Shown piece after piece: positions 29,899-31,591 of a stretch of DNA of 31,591 nt; positions within the stretch are counted from its first letter, which is position 1, and the number at the start of each line of letters is the position of its first letter. The stretch is from an uncultured Gemmatimonadota bacterium (GTDB taxonomy: Bacteria > Gemmatimonadota > Gemmatimonadetes > Gemmatimonadales > Gemmatimonadaceae). The notes below the pieces were generated by a model. It did not search any database. It was given only the letters and a program-made list of their open reading frames with translations, and was not told where the DNA came from. The DNA lies in NCBI GenBank assembly GCA_946480295.1, contig CAMLIT010000040.1:1-31591 (forward strand), in the 5' to 3' direction. The position numbers and the translations under genes were made by a program.

Positions 29899-31591
29899 TC
29901 ATCACCAGGATCAGCCCGCGCACGTCCCTGGCCGGCGTGACGAGCTGGTTGATGGCCACGCGGCAGCGGATGCCCTTGCCGCGGCGGTTCGTCGCGTCGA
30001 GCACGACGTCCACGCCGTCGTGCTTCGCCTTGCCAAGGGCGGCCTTCATCGGCTGCTTGAGCTTCTCCACCGGCAGCCCGATGTCGAGGGCGAGGAGGTG
30101 CTTCCCCACCACCTCCTCCTCGCGCAGCCCCCACAGGTCGTGCGCGTGCGCGTTCCACACGAGGACGCGCAGATCCGGATCGACGACGACGACGCCGCCG
30201 CGCAGGCTGGTGAGGATGCTCTCGAGGAAGCCGTTGACCTGATTGAGCTCGTCGCTGCGCAGCCGCAGCTCGTCGTTCATCGCCGTGAGCTCCTCGTTGG
30301 TCGACTGGAGCTCCTCGTTCATCGTCTCGAGCTCCTCGTTCGTCGACTGGAGCTCCTCGTTCGTCGTCTCCAGCTCCTCGATCGTGGACTGGAGCTCCTC
30401 GTTGGTGGTCTCCAGCTCCTCGTTCGTGGACTGCAGCTCCTCGTAGGCCGCCTCGAGCTCCTGGTTGGCGTGCTCGAGCTCCTGCTGGAATCGTTTGGCG
30501 GCGCTCACGTCGGCGAACGACAGGCTCGCGCCGAGCAGCGTGCCGTTGCCCTCGATGAGCGGTGCGACGTGGAGGTCGAACCACCGCGCCTCTCCCGAGC
30601 CGGCCGGGAATTCGATGTCGCGCACGAGGACGGGGCGGCGCTCGGCGTAGACCTGCTCGAGCACCGACCGGAGCTCCACCGGGCGGTAGGAGATCTTGAG
30701 GTCCTGCAGCGGCCGCCCCACCTCGTCCGGCGTGATGCCGAAGAGCGTGCGGGCCCGCTCGTTGGCCAGCACCACCGTGCCCGAGGTGTCGACCACGACC
30801 TGCGCCGCCGGCGCCGCATCCACGGCGAAGTCGCGCAGCCGCAGGTGCTGCGAGAGCACGTTCGCGGCGTCGTCCGTGCCGTTCTGCGTCATCAGCAGCA
30901 GGCGGTCGCGGAGGTTCAGGTTCGCGCGCGGCACCTTCGTCGAGATGCGGCGCTTCAGGTCGAGCGGCACGAAGGTGCTCGCGTGCGTGAGCAGCGTCTC
31001 GGCGCGGCCGAGGAAGAGGATCCCGTGGTCGTTCAGCGCGAAATGGAAGCGGGCGAGGATGCGCGCCTGCGTCTCGGCGTTGAAGTACATCAGCACGTTG
31101 CGGCAGACGAGCACGTCCACGCGCGAGATCGGCGCGTCCTGGATGAGATCGTGCCGGCCGAAGATCACCTGCCGACGATACTCCTTCCTGAAGCAGTACG
31201 CCGCGTCGACGCGATCGAAGTACTTCTTCAGCAGCGGCTCGGGGACCCCCTCGACCTCGCGCTCGGTATAGACGGCCTGCCGCGCCCGGGCGAGCGCCTC
31301 CTCGTCCACGTCCGTCGCGTAGATCTTCACCCGCTCCTTGAACGCCTCGGCGCCGAGGAGCTCGCACAGCACCATGGCGAGGGTGTAGGCTTCCTCGCCG
31401 GAGGCGCACCCCGCCGTCCAGGCGCGGATCTGCGTGTGCGGCTCCTTGTGCTCGAGCAGGGCAGGCAGCGCCTCCGTGGCCAGGTACTCCCAGGCGCTCT
31501 CGTCACGGAAGAAGTGCGTGACGTTGATGAGGATCGTGTTGAAGAGCGCCGAGAACTCCTCGGGGTGCACCTCGAGGTAGTCCACGTAGTC
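29876..31591 (-). CDS. CheR methyltransferase-PAS-coiled coil-PAS protein (5' end outside window)
   Basis: 571 residues are visible; the frame is open at the window edge. Residues 1-215 are the SAM-binding CheR domain: NTILINVTHFFRD (18-30), RAWTAGCASGEEAYTLAM (56-73), YATDVDEEAL (91-100), and VDVLVCRNVLMYF (158-170). Then a PAS domain (about 255-362, ending LSFADVSAAKR), a long coiled coil of 7-residue repeats alternating ELQSTNE and ELETTNE (about 368-450; bases 30242-30490), and a second PAS domain (455-571). This is the architecture of CheB-CheR-PAS hybrid proteins that often continue into a histidine kinase; here the chain ends after PAS2, so no kinase is in this protein. The N-terminal missing part may hold a CheB domain. 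Its signal output partner is not in the window. Confidence 0.93.
   Translation of the reverse strand, partial: DYVDYLEVHPEEFSALFNTILINVTHFFRDESAWEYLATEALPALLEHKEPHTQIRAWTAGCASGEEAYTLAMVLCELLGAEAFKERVKIYATDVDEEALARARQAVYTEREVEGVPEPLLKKYFDRVDAAYCFRKEYRRQVIFGRHDLIQDAPISRVDVLVCRNVLMYFNAETQARILARFHFALNDHGILFLGRAETLLTHASTFVPLDLKRRISTKVPRANLNLRDRLLLMTQNGTDDAANVLSQHLRLRDFAVDAAPAAQVVVDTSGTVVLANERARTLFGITPDEVGRPLQDLKISYRPVELRSVLEQVYAERRPVLVRDIEFPAGSGEARWFDLHVAPLIEGNGTLLGASLSFADVSAAKRFQQELEHANQELEAAYEELQSTNEELETTNEELQSTIEELETTNEELQSTNEELETMNEELQSTNEELTAMNDELRLRSDELNQVNGFLESILTSLRGGVVVVDPDLRVLVWNAHAHDLWGLREEEVVGKHLLALDIGLPVEKLKQPMKAALGKAKHDGVDVVLDATNRRGKGIRCRVAINQLVTPARDVRGLILVMNEADGAR

Overview
The window is very GC-rich, mostly densely coding DNA from a diderm bacterium. 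Several traits together point to Gemmatimonadota or a close relative: a Tat-exported Asp-box (sortilin/VPS10-like) repeat protein, an M28 peptidase and a CocE-type hydrolase with signal peptides, an OmpA-type lipoprotein, outer-membrane proteins rich in D-S-I-x-R repeats, and frequent GTG starts. The phylum is an inference from gene content. No rRNA, tRNA, IS element or CRISPR array was seen.

Layout. (1) 1-791: 3' part of a lipoate-protein ligase. (2) 798-4185, minus strand: a compact six-gene operon (small CC-motif protein, FAD/NAD(P)H reductase, threonine ammonia-lyase with ACT domain, MerR-family regulator, ScdA_N/DUF542 protein, redoxin-like protein). Just upstream of it (4232-4262) is a promoter of the MerR type: TTGACT and TATCCT 19 bp apart, with an imperfect dyad in the spacer. 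The fourth gene probably controls the operon. (3) 4285-12191, minus strand: a seven-gene operon led by an HTH-EIIA (PTS type 2) regulator, followed by homologues of HyfB, HyfC, HyfE, HyfF, HyfG and HyfI. The membrane arm looks intact. The large subunit lacks the NiFe-ligand cysteines, the small subunit keeps only two of four proximal-cluster cysteines, and its N-terminus looks like an eroded ferredoxin domain. This is an energy-converting-hydrogenase-related (Ehr-like) complex that may lack redox cofactors, and it is the most interesting system here. (4) 12513-13999: a DUF3592 membrane protein and a coiled-coil lipoprotein. (5) 14350-16323: CocE/NonD-type secreted hydrolase. (6) 16548-21091: MgtA-type P-type ATPase, a DksA/TraR-like protein with an altered zinc finger, a small membrane protein and a tandem universal stress protein. 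(7) 21243-29842: envelope and secreted proteins. (8) 29876-31591: C-terminal part of a CheR methyltransferase-PAS-coiled coil-PAS signalling protein.

An unusual layer of intergenic structure overlies this. At least five gaps hold tandem 7-bp repeats with several unit sequences, often in inverted arms. Three arrays begin directly at a stop codon, and two of these share the same junction (TAG followed by CGGGAGG units). The 8-mer CGTTAGGC also recurs, including as rare codons inside genes.

How it fits together: the first half is cytoplasmic and inner-membrane energy and stress physiology under two dedicated local regulators. The second half is mostly cell-envelope and secreted peptide-degrading functions transcribed as single genes.
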